A stretch of 64,000 bases of DNA, from the NCBI GenBank assembly GCA_016281495.1, contig JAEEIU010000027.1:62001-126000 (forward strand), in the 5' to 3' direction. Origin of the DNA: Treponema sp. (GTDB lineage: Bacteria > Spirochaetota > Spirochaetia > Treponematales > Treponemataceae). This document shows positions 1-8,925 of the stretch, one piece after another. The position numbers were made by a program, and so were the translations under genes. Each line of letters begins with the position of its first letter. Within the stretch, counting starts at the first letter, position 1. The notes below the pieces were generated by a model, which saw only the letters and a program-made list of their open reading frames with translations, made no database searches and had not been told where the DNA came from.

Positions 1-1781
1 TTTTCGATAAGAGCTTCGGTACGTGTGTCAATGGATGATGTTGCCTCGTCAAGAATCAAAACCGGCGGATCTGCAACTGCGGCACGTGCAATGGCCAGAA
101 GCTGCCTCTGTCCCTGACTCAAGTTTCCACCGTCGCCTGTTATTACCGTGTCATATCCCTTGTCCAGATGGCGGATGAAGTTGTCTGCGTTTGCAAGTTT
201 GGCGGCCGCAATGATCTGGGATTCACTTGCCTCAAGGTTTCCGTATTTTATGTTGTCGCGTATTGTTCCCGTAAACAGATGGGTATCCTGCAATACCATG
301 CCAAGGGACTTCCTCAAATCATCCTTTGCAATGTCCTTGAGTGGTATTCCGTCGTAGGTTATGGTTCCCTTTCCGTCCTCTATGTCATAGAAGCGTGTAA
401 GCAGGTTTGTAATTGTCGTCTTGCCGCTACCAGTTGAACCGACAAGAGCAATTTTTTCTCCGGGCTTTGCATGAAGGTCTATGTGGTGCAGGACTTCCTT
501 TTCCGGCACATAGCTGAACGAAACGTCATTAAAGATAACGTCACCCTTCAGTTTCCTCAAGTGGAAGCCGGGATTGTCTGCGATTGAAGGCATTTGCTCA
601 GAGTCTGAATCAACCTTTACAGAATCGTTAATCCTCCACGCCCACTCACCCGTGTATGCGAATGACTGGACAAGGTGTGAAACTCCGTCTGGAGATGCGG
701 CTGGAATTGTCTCGCTTGCGTTTACCAGAGTTACTGTGCCCTCGTCTACCTCTCCCTTTTCGTCGATTACGGCAAAGATTCTTTCGGCACCGGCCAGGGC
801 GTTGAGTATTCCGTTAAGCTGCTGGCTCATCATCGTGATGGGACGGTTAAAGCTTCTTGTGTACTGAAGGAATGATGCTATGCTACCCAAGTCAAGATGT
901 CCTGAAATGACGCGTACTGCACCGGCTATTGCAACAATGGCATATTGGACATGGCTAAGGTTTCCCATAATCGGCATAAGTATGTTTGCAAAAGAATTTG
1001 CCCTTGTACCCGCCCTGCACAGATTATCGTTAATCGTGTTGAAATCCCTAATCGATTCATCCTCGTGGTTGAATACCTTGATTACTTTCTGGCCTGAAAC
1101 CATTTCCTCAACATAACCGTTTACCTTTGCAATCGCAGCCTGCTGGTCACGGAACGCCATTGCAGACCTCTTTCCGATAAAGCCCGCAATGAAAATGCTC
1201 AAAGCCATCGTCACAATCACTATGGCCGTAAGTAGTGGACTTACAACAAGCATCATCGTAAAGATTCCGATTACGGAAATCACGCTTGAAAACAGCTGGG
1301 GAACGGTCTGGCTCATCATGTCACGCAGAGTGTCAATGTCATTTGTAAAAAGCGACATCAGCTCACCGTGGGTGTGACCGTCAAAATATTTAAGCGGAAG
1401 TGTTTCCAGCTCGCGGAAAAGATCCGTGCGGATAATGTAAAGGGTTCTGCTTGAAATGTACAGCATTATCCTGCCATTAACCCATGCTGCAAAAGCACCG
1501 AACAGATAGATTACCGCCATGATTAAAATCAGTTTTGTAAAAGGCAGGAAATCAATGGCGCTAAGGCTTCCCTCGGCACTGAATTTTTTTGCAAGGTCCA
1601 CCAGTCCGTTTACGGCAGGCTTTAAAAGCGAATCTCCCACAACCTGGGCTCCAGAACTTACAAGAACTGCAAGAAGCACAAAAACAAGAAGAACCTTGTA
1701 TTTTCCGATGTATTGAATCAGGCGGCCTATGGTCTTTTTTGCATTAACCGGCTTGGCTACACCCCTTATTGGTCTTGGCAT
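1..1781 (-). CDS. ABC exporter, membrane-ATPase subunit (partial)
   Basis: Half-transporter of the type IV ABC exporter (multidrug/lipid) class: N-terminal membrane domain followed by a nucleotide-binding domain. Reading the minus strand, Walker A (GSTGSGK) lies near 423-446, the signature LSQGQ near 93-125 and Walker B with catalytic Glu (LILDEATSS) near 22-52. The C-terminal part after Walker B, including the H-loop, lies beyond the window. The start at 1781 has a good ribosome site (GGAAGGGG) and begins 12 bp after the stop of the other half-transporter, so the two are co-transcribed and probably form a heterodimer in the inner membrane. This subunit keeps the consensus ATPase motifs and its partner does not. 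Substrate cannot be read from the sequence. Confidence 0.9.
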   Translation of the reverse strand, partial: MPRPIRGVAKPVNAKKTIGRLIQYIGKYKVLLVFVLLAVLVSSGAQVVGDSLLKPAVNGLVDLAKKFSAEGSLSAIDFLPFTKLILIMAVIYLFGAFAAWVNGRIMLYISSRTLYIIRTDLFRELETLPLKYFDGHTHGELMSLFTNDIDTLRDMMSQTVPQLFSSVISVIGIFTMMLVVSPLLTAIVIVTMALSIFIAGFIGKRSAMAFRDQQAAIAKVNGYVEEMVSGQKVIKVFNHEDESIRDFNTINDNLCRAGTRANSFANILMPIMGNLSHVQYAIVAIAGAVRVISGHLDLGSIASFLQYTRSFNRPITMMSQQLNGILNALAGAERIFAVIDEKGEVDEGTVTLVNASETIPAASPDGVSHLVQSFAYTGEWAWRINDSVKVDSDSEQMPSIADNPGFHLRKLKGDVIFNDVSFSYVPEKEVLHHIDLHAKPGEKIALVGSTGSGKTTITNLLTRFYDIEDGKGTITYDGIPLKDIAKDDLRKSLGMVLQDTHLFTGTIRDNIKYGNLEASESQIIAAAKLANADNFIRHLDKGYDTVITGDGGNLSQGQRQLLAIARAAVADPPVLILDEATSSIDTRTEALIE

Positions 1782-1793
1782 ATCATCCCCTTC

Positions 1794-3527
1794 CTAGTTC
1801 TGAGACTGCTGTGAATCGTAAACTTCACGGTAAATCTTATTGTTTTCAAGCAGCTCTTCGTGAGTGCCGCATCCGTCTATCATTCCGTTGTCAAGGACAT
1901 AAATCTTGTCAGCATCCTGAACTGAATTGATTCTCTGTGCGATGATGATTTTGGTCGTTTCCGGAAGTTGAGTCCTCAGGGCCTTTCTTATGCGTGCATC
2001 GGTGGCCGTGTCAACTGCGGAAGTACTGTCGTCAAGGATAAGGATCTTAGGCTTTTTTAACAGGGCACGTGCAATGCATAGGCGCTGTTTCTGTCCGCCG
2101 GAAATGTTTACTCCACCCTGTCCCAAATCCGTGTCATATCCGTTGGGGAATGAAGAGATGAACTCATGTGCATCCGCCGCAATACATGCCTGTTCAATTT
2201 CTTCATCCGTGGCATCCTCGTTTCCCCACCTTAGGTTGTCGCGTATCGTTCCCGAAAAGAGCACGTTCTTCTGCAGCACCATTGCAACACTGTCACGCAA
2301 TGCCGTAAGGTTGTATTTCTTTACGTCGATTCCACCAACACTCACTGAACCAGACAGTACGTCATAGAGCCGTGGAACAAGAGATACCAGAGTGGTTTTT
2401 GAAGAGCCTGTTCCTCCGATGACACCAATCATCTGTCCGCTGTCGATATGCAGGTTGATTCCTGAAAGAACGCAGTTGTCCTCGCGCTTTGAATAGCTGA
2501 AACGCACGTCCTTAAAGTCAATTGAACCGTCGGGGACTTCTTCTGTGGCTTCTGCATCCGGGTTTTTAATCTCGGGGTCTTCGTCAAGTACTTCCACAAT
2601 ACGGGAAATGCTTGCACGTGAGAGAACCAGCATTATGAAAATCATGGAAAGCATCATCAATGACATCAGGATCTGACCGATGTAGGTTATGAAGGAAATG
2701 AGCTCACCGGTCTGCATGTTGCCTGCAACAACCATGTGGCCTCCAAACCACAGTGAAAGGATGACGCATGAATAAACGACAAGCTGCATTATCGGACTTG
2801 TAAATATGACCAGTTTTTCCGCATTTACCTGGGCACGCCTTACTGCATCCGCTGAATCGGAGAATTTCTTGTTTTCAAAAGGTGTACGTACAAAACTCTT
2901 TACTACACGAATGGCGGTAAGGTTTTCCTGAACCGTGGCATTCATGTTGTCGTACTGCTTCATCATTTTGGAAAAGCGCGGGAAAGCCTTGATTCCAATC
3001 AGGGCAAGAAAGAAAGCCAGGACCGGAATGGCAACAAAGAAAATTACCGAAAGGTTCCTGTTTATGATGCATGCCATGACCGTACCGGAAACCAGCATGA
3101 ACGGTGCCCTGAAGCAAAGCCTTATTATCATCTGATAGGTGTTCTGGACGTTGGTTACGTCAGTTGTGAGTCGTGTTACAAGGGATGATGTGGAAAAGCG
3201 GTCCAGATTTCCAAATGAAAAATCCTGAATCTTGGAAAAGAGATTACGCCTTAGGTTACGGGAAAAGCCGAGTGCCGCAACAGCAGAAAAGCGTGCCCCC
3301 AGCGCACCAAATAGGAGTGAAAGGCATGAAAGCCCCACCATTATGAGTCCCACTTTCAACACATAGGAAAGGTCTCCATTCGCAATGCCCACATCAATTA
3401 TGCGAGCCATGAACAACGGGATGACAATTTCAAGCAGGACTTCGCCAATCATTGAAACCGGGCTCAAAACAGAACAAATCTTGTACTTATCCTCAAGCCC
3501 TTTTAATAGTTTAGAAACGTTTGACAT
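1794..3527 (-). CDS. ABC exporter, membrane-ATPase subunit with degenerate ATPase site
   Basis: Full-length half-transporter of about 577 residues with a membrane domain (roughly residues 1-310) and an ATPase domain. Walker A reads GGTGSSKTT, with Ser in place of the last glycine; the signature is ISGGQ; Walker B reads LILDDSTSAVD, with Asp where the catalytic Glu is expected. One consensus and one degenerate site is known for heterodimeric exporters of this class, so pairing with the downstream gene is likely. A TTG 36 nt upstream would extend the frame, but I prefer ATG at 3527: it has no Shine-Dalgarno but lies 7 nt after a -10 box (TATACT). Divergent from dapA. Confidence 0.88.
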   Translation of the reverse strand: MSNVSKLLKGLEDKYKICSVLSPVSMIGEVLLEIVIPLFMARIIDVGIANGDLSYVLKVGLIMVGLSCLSLLFGALGARFSAVAALGFSRNLRRNLFSKIQDFSFGNLDRFSTSSLVTRLTTDVTNVQNTYQMIIRLCFRAPFMLVSGTVMACIINRNLSVIFFVAIPVLAFFLALIGIKAFPRFSKMMKQYDNMNATVQENLTAIRVVKSFVRTPFENKKFSDSADAVRRAQVNAEKLVIFTSPIMQLVVYSCVILSLWFGGHMVVAGNMQTGELISFITYIGQILMSLMMLSMIFIMLVLSRASISRIVEVLDEDPEIKNPDAEATEEVPDGSIDFKDVRFSYSKREDNCVLSGINLHIDSGQMIGVIGGTGSSKTTLVSLVPRLYDVLSGSVSVGGIDVKKYNLTALRDSVAMVLQKNVLFSGTIRDNLRWGNEDATDEEIEQACIAADAHEFISSFPNGYDTDLGQGGVNISGGQKQRLCIARALLKKPKILILDDSTSAVDTATDARIRKALRTQLPETTKIIIAQRINSVQDADKIYVLDNGMIDGCGTHEELLENNKIYREVYDSQQSQN

Positions 3528-3534
3528 GACCCAA

Positions 3535-3563
3535 AGTATAATGGTTTTTACCATAAAATTCAA
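3535..3563 (-). promoter_or_regulatory. Sigma70-like promoter, leaderless start of the ABC exporter
   Basis: On the minus strand TTGAAT (3563-3558), 17 bp, TATACT (3540-3535). The -10 box ends 7 nt before ATG at 3527, so transcription should begin at or next to the start codon. Confidence 0.5.
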
Positions 3564-3575
3564 TTGTCAAAATGC

Positions 3576-3604
3576 TTGTAAATTTTCTTCAAATGTGCTT
3601 TAAT
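3576..3604 (+). promoter_or_regulatory. Possible promoter of dapA-asd
   Basis: TTGTAA, 17 bp, TTTAAT, about 45 nt upstream of the dapA start. Weaker match than the others in the window; chosen by position and spacing. Confidence 0.35.
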
Positions 3605-3648
3605 GTCGGAGAATCAACGGTTTTACGCTGATTCAGAGGAGTTACAAA

Positions 3649-4554
3649 ATGCCTATTTTAAAGGGTGCTTACACAGCAATGATTACCCCCATGCTCGAAG
3701 ACGGCTCAGTCGACTACGAAGGCTTTAAGAAGAATGTTCTCTTTCAGCTTGAGCATGGAATTGACGGACTTTTACCGCTGGGAACCAGTGGCGAAACACC
3801 TACTCTTACAGAAGAGGAAGAAGAAAAACTCTTGAATATTGTCATTCCTACTGTAAAGGACTACAACAAACGTACAGGCCGTGACGTAAAAATCATGATC
3901 GGTGCGGGAAGCAACTGTACACGTGATGCAGTTCGCTATGTTGAACGTGCCAAACAGATGGGCGGAGACTTTGCGCTTGTAGTAACTCCATATTACAACA
4001 AACCCAGTGATGAGGGTATCTACCGCCATTTTGAGGCTGTTTCAAAGGTTGGCATTCCGATTGTGGTATACAACATTCAGGGACGCACAGCAAAGAACAT
4101 TTCCACTTCCCTTCTTGAACGCATAGCGGATCTTCCTAACATCATCGGCGTAAAGGAAGCAAGCGGAAACATCAACCAGATGATGGAAGTTATCGAAAAG
4201 GTCGTTTCAAAGCATCCAGACTTTTCTGTGATGAGCGGAGACGACGGACTTACACTTCCACTTATGGCAGCAGGAGGACAGGGCATCATTTCCGTTGTTA
4301 CAAACCTGATTCCGGATCTGATGACAGAACTTACACATGACTGTCTTGAAGGAAAGTTTGCAGAGGCACGCAAGATTCACTACCGCCTGCAGCCATTCTT
4401 CCGTGCGGCATTTGTAGATGGAAACCCTTCATGCATCAAGTATGCCATGAACGTAAAGGGACTTCCGGCTGGATCCGTAAGGCTTCCGCTGGTTGAACCA
4501 AAGCCCGAGGCAAAGGTCATCATCGAACAGGCCATCAAGAGCTGCGGACTTTAA
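3649..4554 (+). CDS. dapA: 4-hydroxy-tetrahydrodipicolinate synthase
   Basis: Condenses pyruvate with aspartate-4-semialdehyde, the first committed step toward diaminopimelate and lysine, in the cytoplasm. The 301-residue length is normal for this TIM-barrel aldolase. Visible residues are the GTSGET loop (about 45-50, one of the two usual threonines being serine), the tyrosine in VVYN (Y141), the carboxylate-binding Arg in GRT (R146) and the Schiff-base lysine in IIGVKEASG (K169). The start has a clear ribosome site (GAGGAG). It precedes asd, whose product is its substrate, by 57 bp in the same direction, so the two form a short pathway operon. Confidence 0.96.
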   Translation: MPILKGAYTAMITPMLEDGSVDYEGFKKNVLFQLEHGIDGLLPLGTSGETPTLTEEEEEKLLNIVIPTVKDYNKRTGRDVKIMIGAGSNCTRDAVRYVERAKQMGGDFALVVTPYYNKPSDEGIYRHFEAVSKVGIPIVVYNIQGRTAKNISTSLLERIADLPNIIGVKEASGNINQMMEVIEKVVSKHPDFSVMSGDDGLTLPLMAAGGQGIISVVTNLIPDLMTELTHDCLEGKFAEARKIHYRLQPFFRAAFVDGNPSCIKYAMNVKGLPAGSVRLPLVEPKPEAKVIIEQAIKSCGL

Positions 4555-4611
4555 TCATTCAAAAGGGGTCGCTTCATAAAATGAACCGGCTCCGAACAAG
4601 AGGAGTATCAC

Positions 4612-5715
4612 ATGAGCGATAAAATAAAGGTCGGAGTACTGGGAGCCACCGGTATGGTAGGACAGAGGTACATCAAGCTTTTGGAAGATCATCCATGGTT
4701 TGAGGTAAGCTATGTCGCCGCTTCTCCCCGCTCTGCAGGAAAACTTTACAAGGACGCGGTAGCAAACCGCTGGCTGATTGGAGAAGACATTCCAGAGGGT
4801 GTTGCAAACCTCACCGTTCAGGATGCAAACGACGCTTCACTGGCATTGGGAAAATGCAAGTTTGTCTTTAGTGCGCTTGAAATGGGAAAGGATGAGATCA
4901 AGGCTCTTGAAGAAGCTTATGCGGCAGAGGGAATCCCTGTCGTTTCAAACGCCTCTGCAAACCGCTGGACCCCAGATGTTCCAATGCTTGTTCCGGAAAT
5001 CAACTACAAGCATCTTGACGTCATCAAAAAGCAGCAGGAGCACCACGGCTGGGACAAGGGCTTTATCGTCGTAAAACCAAACTGTTCCCTGCAAACCTAC
5101 ATGATGCCCCTTCATGCACTGATTCAGGCTGGTTATCCTGTAAAGAGGATGATCGTAACCACGGAGCAAGCAGTCAGCGGCGCGGGGTATCCTGGCGTTC
5201 CAAGCTATGACGAAATTGACAACATTGTCCCATACATCGGCGGCGAGGAAGAAAAGACGGAAAAGGAATGCCTCAAGATCCTCGGTTCAGTTGAATTTGA
5301 CAGAATCGAAAACGCATCCCTTCCGGTAGTTTCTTCAACCTGTACGAGGGTACCTGTAGTTGACGGTCACACTGCCATAGTAAACTTGGAGTTTGACCTG
5401 CCGGAAAACAAGAAACCATCACTTGAAGAAATTGAACGCGTATGGACAAGCTATACCTCAGTACCACAGGAGCTGAACTTGCCTTCTGCACCGGTACATC
5501 CTATTGTCGTGCGTCATGAGGAAAACAGGCCTCAGCCACGCCGTGACAGGGAGACGGAAAAGGGAATGGCTTGTGTAATCGGCCGCCTCAGAAAGTGCAA
5601 TGTGTTCGATGTCAAATTCGTAGCATTGAGCCACAACACCAAACGTGGTGCCGCAAGAGGAGGAATCCTGAATGCGGAACTTCTTCAGGCATACGGTTAT
5701 TTTGAAAAACTGTAA
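4612..5715 (+). CDS. asd: Aspartate-semialdehyde dehydrogenase
   Basis: Makes aspartate-4-semialdehyde from aspartyl phosphate with NADPH, feeding the dapA enzyme encoded just upstream. Of 367 residues, GATGMVGQ (about 11-18) is the nucleotide-binding loop, KPNCS carries the catalytic cysteine (C158), and TCTRVPVVDGH carries the expected Arg (R246) and His (H253). The length and the spacing of these motifs fit the fungal/archaeal-type branch of the family rather than the E. coli type. Start has AGGAG 6 nt upstream. A terminator hairpin follows the stop. Confidence 0.95.
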   Translation: MSDKIKVGVLGATGMVGQRYIKLLEDHPWFEVSYVAASPRSAGKLYKDAVANRWLIGEDIPEGVANLTVQDANDASLALGKCKFVFSALEMGKDEIKALEEAYAAEGIPVVSNASANRWTPDVPMLVPEINYKHLDVIKKQQEHHGWDKGFIVVKPNCSLQTYMMPLHALIQAGYPVKRMIVTTEQAVSGAGYPGVPSYDEIDNIVPYIGGEEEKTEKECLKILGSVEFDRIENASLPVVSSTCTRVPVVDGHTAIVNLEFDLPENKKPSLEEIERVWTSYTSVPQELNLPSAPVHPIVVRHEENRPQPRRDRETEKGMACVIGRLRKCNVFDVKFVALSHNTKRGAARGGILNAELLQAYGYFEKL

Positions 5716-5741
5716 TCGATAGATAGAAGACAAACATGAAT

Positions 5742-5784
5742 GCAGGCGGTTGCATCCGAAAGGGTCGGCCACCTGCTTTTTTTT
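5742..5784 (+). terminator. Rho-independent terminator after dapA-asd
   Basis: Stem GCAGGCGG (5742-5749) with CCACCTGC (5769-5776), one C-A mismatch, followed by eight T. It reaches the 3' end of the convergent gene. Confidence 0.8.
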
Positions 5785-7666
5785 ATTCGCTGTATGACAT
5801 TACAACTTTGGCATCACAGTCTGCATCCCAGGCAAAATCCCATTCAGCAGGAACAGAAGATGAACGGCATGCGATAGTTTGATCAGCATTCCAGAACCAG
5901 AATGCATAATTCTTTATTGTGTTGACAGAAGATGGAATAACTATCTTTTTTATCTCAAGGCAGTTTGCAAAAGCATGAGTTCCTATTGAAGCCAATCCTT
6001 CATTTAATGTAATCTCGCTCAAGTTAGTGCAGTTGTCAAATGCATGATGTCCCAAGGACTTTACATTCTTGAGGACCACTTTCTTAAGGTTATAGTTACG
6101 GTTGAACGCATATGGTGCAATAGCTTCTACAGTGTCAGGAACAGTAATTGAACCGGAGGCTGCCGGCCATTCAACCAGGGTTTTAAGATCGGCAGAATAA
6201 ATTGCTCCATTCTGGGCCTTGTAAGTCCTGTTTCCATCCTGAACGGAAATGGAAGTAAGGGATGAACATTCAGCAAAAGCACCGCCATCACAACGCCTAA
6301 GGTTGGCAGGCAATTCAACCTGTTTTAACGAAGTACATTTTTCAAATGCATATGTTTCGATTATCGCGACATTACTCATAATTACAATGGACAAGTCCGG
6401 GCATGAAGAGAACGCCTGATATCCGATTTCCCTTACAGATTTTCCAAGTGTTATCTGGACAAGACCGCTTTGATTCTGGAATGCACAGTCATCAATTCTT
6501 GTAACGGAATCAGCAACGGAAACACTTTTCTTTGCAGATGGCCATGCATAGAGCACAGTTCCATCATAAGAAAGCAATTGTCCTTTGTTTGAGCTGTAGA
6601 CGGTATTTTCTTCTTCGATTTTTATGTCCTGCAGCAGGTCACAATGTTCAAACACATTTTTTTCTATTGATTCAAGCTTTGACGAAAATTCAACCTTATC
6701 CAGGGATGAGCAATCCTTAAACGCATGAGGTTTTACGGTAACGACTCCCGGCATCCTTACAGAAGAAAGACTTGTACATCCAGCAAAACAATAATCATTC
6801 AAAAGCAGAATGTTCTCCGGAACAACAACATCTCCTGCGGCAGAAGGCCATGCAACAAGCGTACGTTTCGCTTTATCAAACAAAATGCCGTTTTCTGAAT
6901 AAAATGATTTGTTCTTAGTACCTACATCAATCTCCGTAAGAGAGGTACATGCCTCAAACACACCACCTTCTATCGTCTGCACTGAATTAGGTATTTCAAC
7001 ACGATACAATGACGAGCAGAACGCAAAAGATTCCTTTCCAAGAGTATTCATATCCAAAGAAAGTGCAATTGACTTTAAGTTCTTAAGGCCATAAAAACCG
7101 CGGTATCCCATGGTCATGTTGGGACAGTCGGACAAGTCTATGTTTACAGGAGAATTTATCTGACCGGATGCCACTATAAGGGGATTGTCATATCCCAGGT
7201 TAACGAATGTCTTGTCCTTTATTACAAGGAAAATGCCGGCTGTATCTGTATTTGCCAAAATCGCATCCCTGGCATAAGCAAGGGTCGAACAATAGACTAT
7301 CTGAGCTTTGTCATGCTTAAGGTCTGTCGTGAAAAATGCACCTGTATCCTTTCCATCCTCAAACAACCTGTATTCACCGGCCGGAACAGTTGCATGATAT
7401 ATGTTGCTGCTTTCTTCTGAAGATTCAAGAGGTGTGTCACCCAGGAAAGTTATTTCTCCGTTGTCACCAACCTGCTCAATCACCTCTCCGTTTATGTTCC
7501 TTAGTGAAAAATTCCTTACTTCGCCGATATAGATGTCATCATCAATAAAGAGGTCAAGCTCAAAATCTACAATCTCGGCTTTTTTTCCCGCACATGAGCA
7601 GAATGATGCTAAAACAAAAAATCCTAAAGCACAAAAAAAAGTACAGGCTGTTTTTCTACTTTTCAT
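5783..7666 (-). CDS. BspA-like leucine-rich-repeat lipoprotein
   Basis: Predicted surface or periplasmic lipoprotein of 627 residues. The N-terminus is a signal peptide ending in SFCSCAG, with C25 the likeliest lipidated cysteine (relaxed lipobox). Most of the protein, from about residue 170, is a run of BspA/LRR_5-type repeats with the recurrent phrases YAFEKCTSL, CFAGCTSL and SLTEI, interrupted three times by a module with a WPSA or WPAA core. In oral treponemes and Bacteroidota, proteins of this family bind host matrix or other bacteria; that role is only inferred here. It begins 30 bp after the M15 peptidase gene with GGGAG as ribosome site and is probably last in the SpoIIE-STAS operon. 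Confidence 0.88.
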   Translation of the reverse strand: MKSRKTACTFFCALGFFVLASFCSCAGKKAEIVDFELDLFIDDDIYIGEVRNFSLRNINGEVIEQVGDNGEITFLGDTPLESSEESSNIYHATVPAGEYRLFEDGKDTGAFFTTDLKHDKAQIVYCSTLAYARDAILANTDTAGIFLVIKDKTFVNLGYDNPLIVASGQINSPVNIDLSDCPNMTMGYRGFYGLKNLKSIALSLDMNTLGKESFAFCSSLYRVEIPNSVQTIEGGVFEACTSLTEIDVGTKNKSFYSENGILFDKAKRTLVAWPSAAGDVVVPENILLLNDYCFAGCTSLSSVRMPGVVTVKPHAFKDCSSLDKVEFSSKLESIEKNVFEHCDLLQDIKIEEENTVYSSNKGQLLSYDGTVLYAWPSAKKSVSVADSVTRIDDCAFQNQSGLVQITLGKSVREIGYQAFSSCPDLSIVIMSNVAIIETYAFEKCTSLKQVELPANLRRCDGGAFAECSSLTSISVQDGNRTYKAQNGAIYSADLKTLVEWPAASGSITVPDTVEAIAPYAFNRNYNLKKVVLKNVKSLGHHAFDNCTNLSEITLNEGLASIGTHAFANCLEIKKIVIPSSVNTIKNYAFWFWNADQTIACRSSSVPAEWDFAWDADCDAKVVMSYSE

Positions 7667-7696
7667 AAATAAACTCCCGACGATGTGATCAACAGT

Positions 7697-8587
7697 TTAT
7701 ACGGTTTTCTTCCATTCGTCGATAAATTCTATCATGAACTGCTGGACATCGCCAAACCATTTATATTGCAAAACACAGGCAGGTTTACCAATATAGCGGA
7801 AGTGCCAGCATTCCCACATAAAGCCTGTTACATCTTCATAATCCTGAGGGAAAGAAAGCGACCATCCGTATTCCTCACTGTGCTCATTAAGCCATTTTCC
7901 CATCTTGGTCAATGCAAAATCATCTGTTACAGAACCAAAGTCTATGGCAACTCCAAGCTGGTGCTGACTTGTTCCCGGTTTTGCAGAATAGCGTGATGCC
8001 AGTTCCTCTCCGTCTTCCCTTACATAGCGGGCAAAAAGGTTTTTCTGGTATTCATATGATCTGTATGTGGAAGAAACCATCAGCTTAATGCCATCCTCAA
8101 GGGCTGCATCTGCCATGACAGTCAGGGCTTCCTCTACATCCGGGCGTAATGAAAGATCGTTGCGGCTTACGTTGTAATGTTTATTATTTGAAACCTTGAC
8201 AAGATCCTTTGGGACATAGTTTTCATCTACAAAATGCTTTTTATCGATTAAATAATAAAGCGAAAGGTCATCATCACGGAAAGTCTTCTCTTCATCCAAA
8301 GCCCTGTGAAGGTCTGCCAGAAATTCATCATAATTTGACTCAGGAATCTTAACAACTTCCTTGAACCTTGAGCTCATTTTTGAGGTGACAGTCTTGATTT
8401 TTTCATATTCAGGATTGACAGGAACTACCTCTTCTTTTTTCTCTTCCACTTTTACGGCTTTATTTTCTGTAGGCTGTTGTTCTGCAGATGCCTTTAGCAG
8501 TATCGGCGAATCCTTTCCCTTATTGCAGGAAAAAAACATGACCATAGCCACCAAAGACAGACAAAAACAAAAAACTCTACGAAACAT
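7697..8587 (-). CDS. M15 (VanY/DdcY-type) D-Ala-D-Ala carboxypeptidase lipoprotein
   Basis: Zinc peptidase predicted to trim the terminal D-alanine of peptidoglycan stem peptides in the periplasm. The signal peptide ends FFSC (C21). The family motifs are present in order in the C-terminal half: SSTYRSYEYQ, the zinc-binding GTSQHQLGVAIDFG (His and Asp), and ECWHFRY with the third ligand His. The N-terminal 100 residues form a charged linker. The start overlaps the end of the STAS gene by 11 nt, and a GGAGG site precedes it, so translation is probably coupled to the regulatory genes upstream. Confidence 0.9.
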   Translation of the reverse strand: MFRRVFCFCLSLVAMVMFFSCNKGKDSPILLKASAEQQPTENKAVKVEEKKEEVVPVNPEYEKIKTVTSKMSSRFKEVVKIPESNYDEFLADLHRALDEEKTFRDDDLSLYYLIDKKHFVDENYVPKDLVKVSNNKHYNVSRNDLSLRPDVEEALTVMADAALEDGIKLMVSSTYRSYEYQKNLFARYVREDGEELASRYSAKPGTSQHQLGVAIDFGSVTDDFALTKMGKWLNEHSEEYGWSLSFPQDYEDVTGFMWECWHFRYIGKPACVLQYKWFGDVQQFMIEFIDEWKKTV

Positions 8588-8912
8588 CGGAAACCTCCGT
8601 GATACCGTGTATTATATTGAAAGTATCCAGAAAGCCTGTCCGTTCAAGTGCATGGCGGGAAGATTCAGATGGATTCATGATGAAAATCTGAGTATCATGT
8701 TCCTCTCCGTCGTTAATGCCGGCAAGAATAACTCCTACCCCAGCGGCATCAATTGAAAGAACTTCGGACATATCCAGAACCACATGGGTATCACGAATGT
8801 AACTGTACACCTTTTCTTGAAATTCTGCAAGAGTATAGCCGTTTACAGAGCCGCTTAACTCCAAAAGCATGTAGTTTGCACCAGATTTTTCATGTATGGT
8901 AAGTTGATCCAT
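8577..8912 (-). CDS. STAS-domain protein, anti-sigma-antagonist type, lacking the phospho-serine
   Basis: Single STAS domain of 111 residues, the fold of SpoIIAA/RsbV antagonists that are switched by serine phosphorylation and dephosphorylated by SpoIIE/RsbU phosphatases. The fold motif is clear (VVLDMSEVLSIDAAGVGVI), but the usual D-S-S-G reads D55-A56-A57-G58, so neither serine is available. I read these alanines directly from the codons. It sits 13 bp after one SpoIIE-like gene and overlaps the M15 gene. Either it is a constitutive (always unphosphorylated-like) binder, or it is controlled by another route. No anti-sigma kinase gene is seen in the window. Confidence 0.87.
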   Translation of the reverse strand: MDQLTIHEKSGANYMLLELSGSVNGYTLAEFQEKVYSYIRDTHVVLDMSEVLSIDAAGVGVILAGINDGEEHDTQIFIMNPSESSRHALERTGFLDTFNIIHGITEVSDVS

Positions 8913-8925
8913 TTATTTCACCCTC

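Noticed and set aside
3528-3563. TTG-started extension of the ABC exporter
   Set aside because: No ribosome site, and it would lie within the promoter; ATG 3527 fits the family start better.
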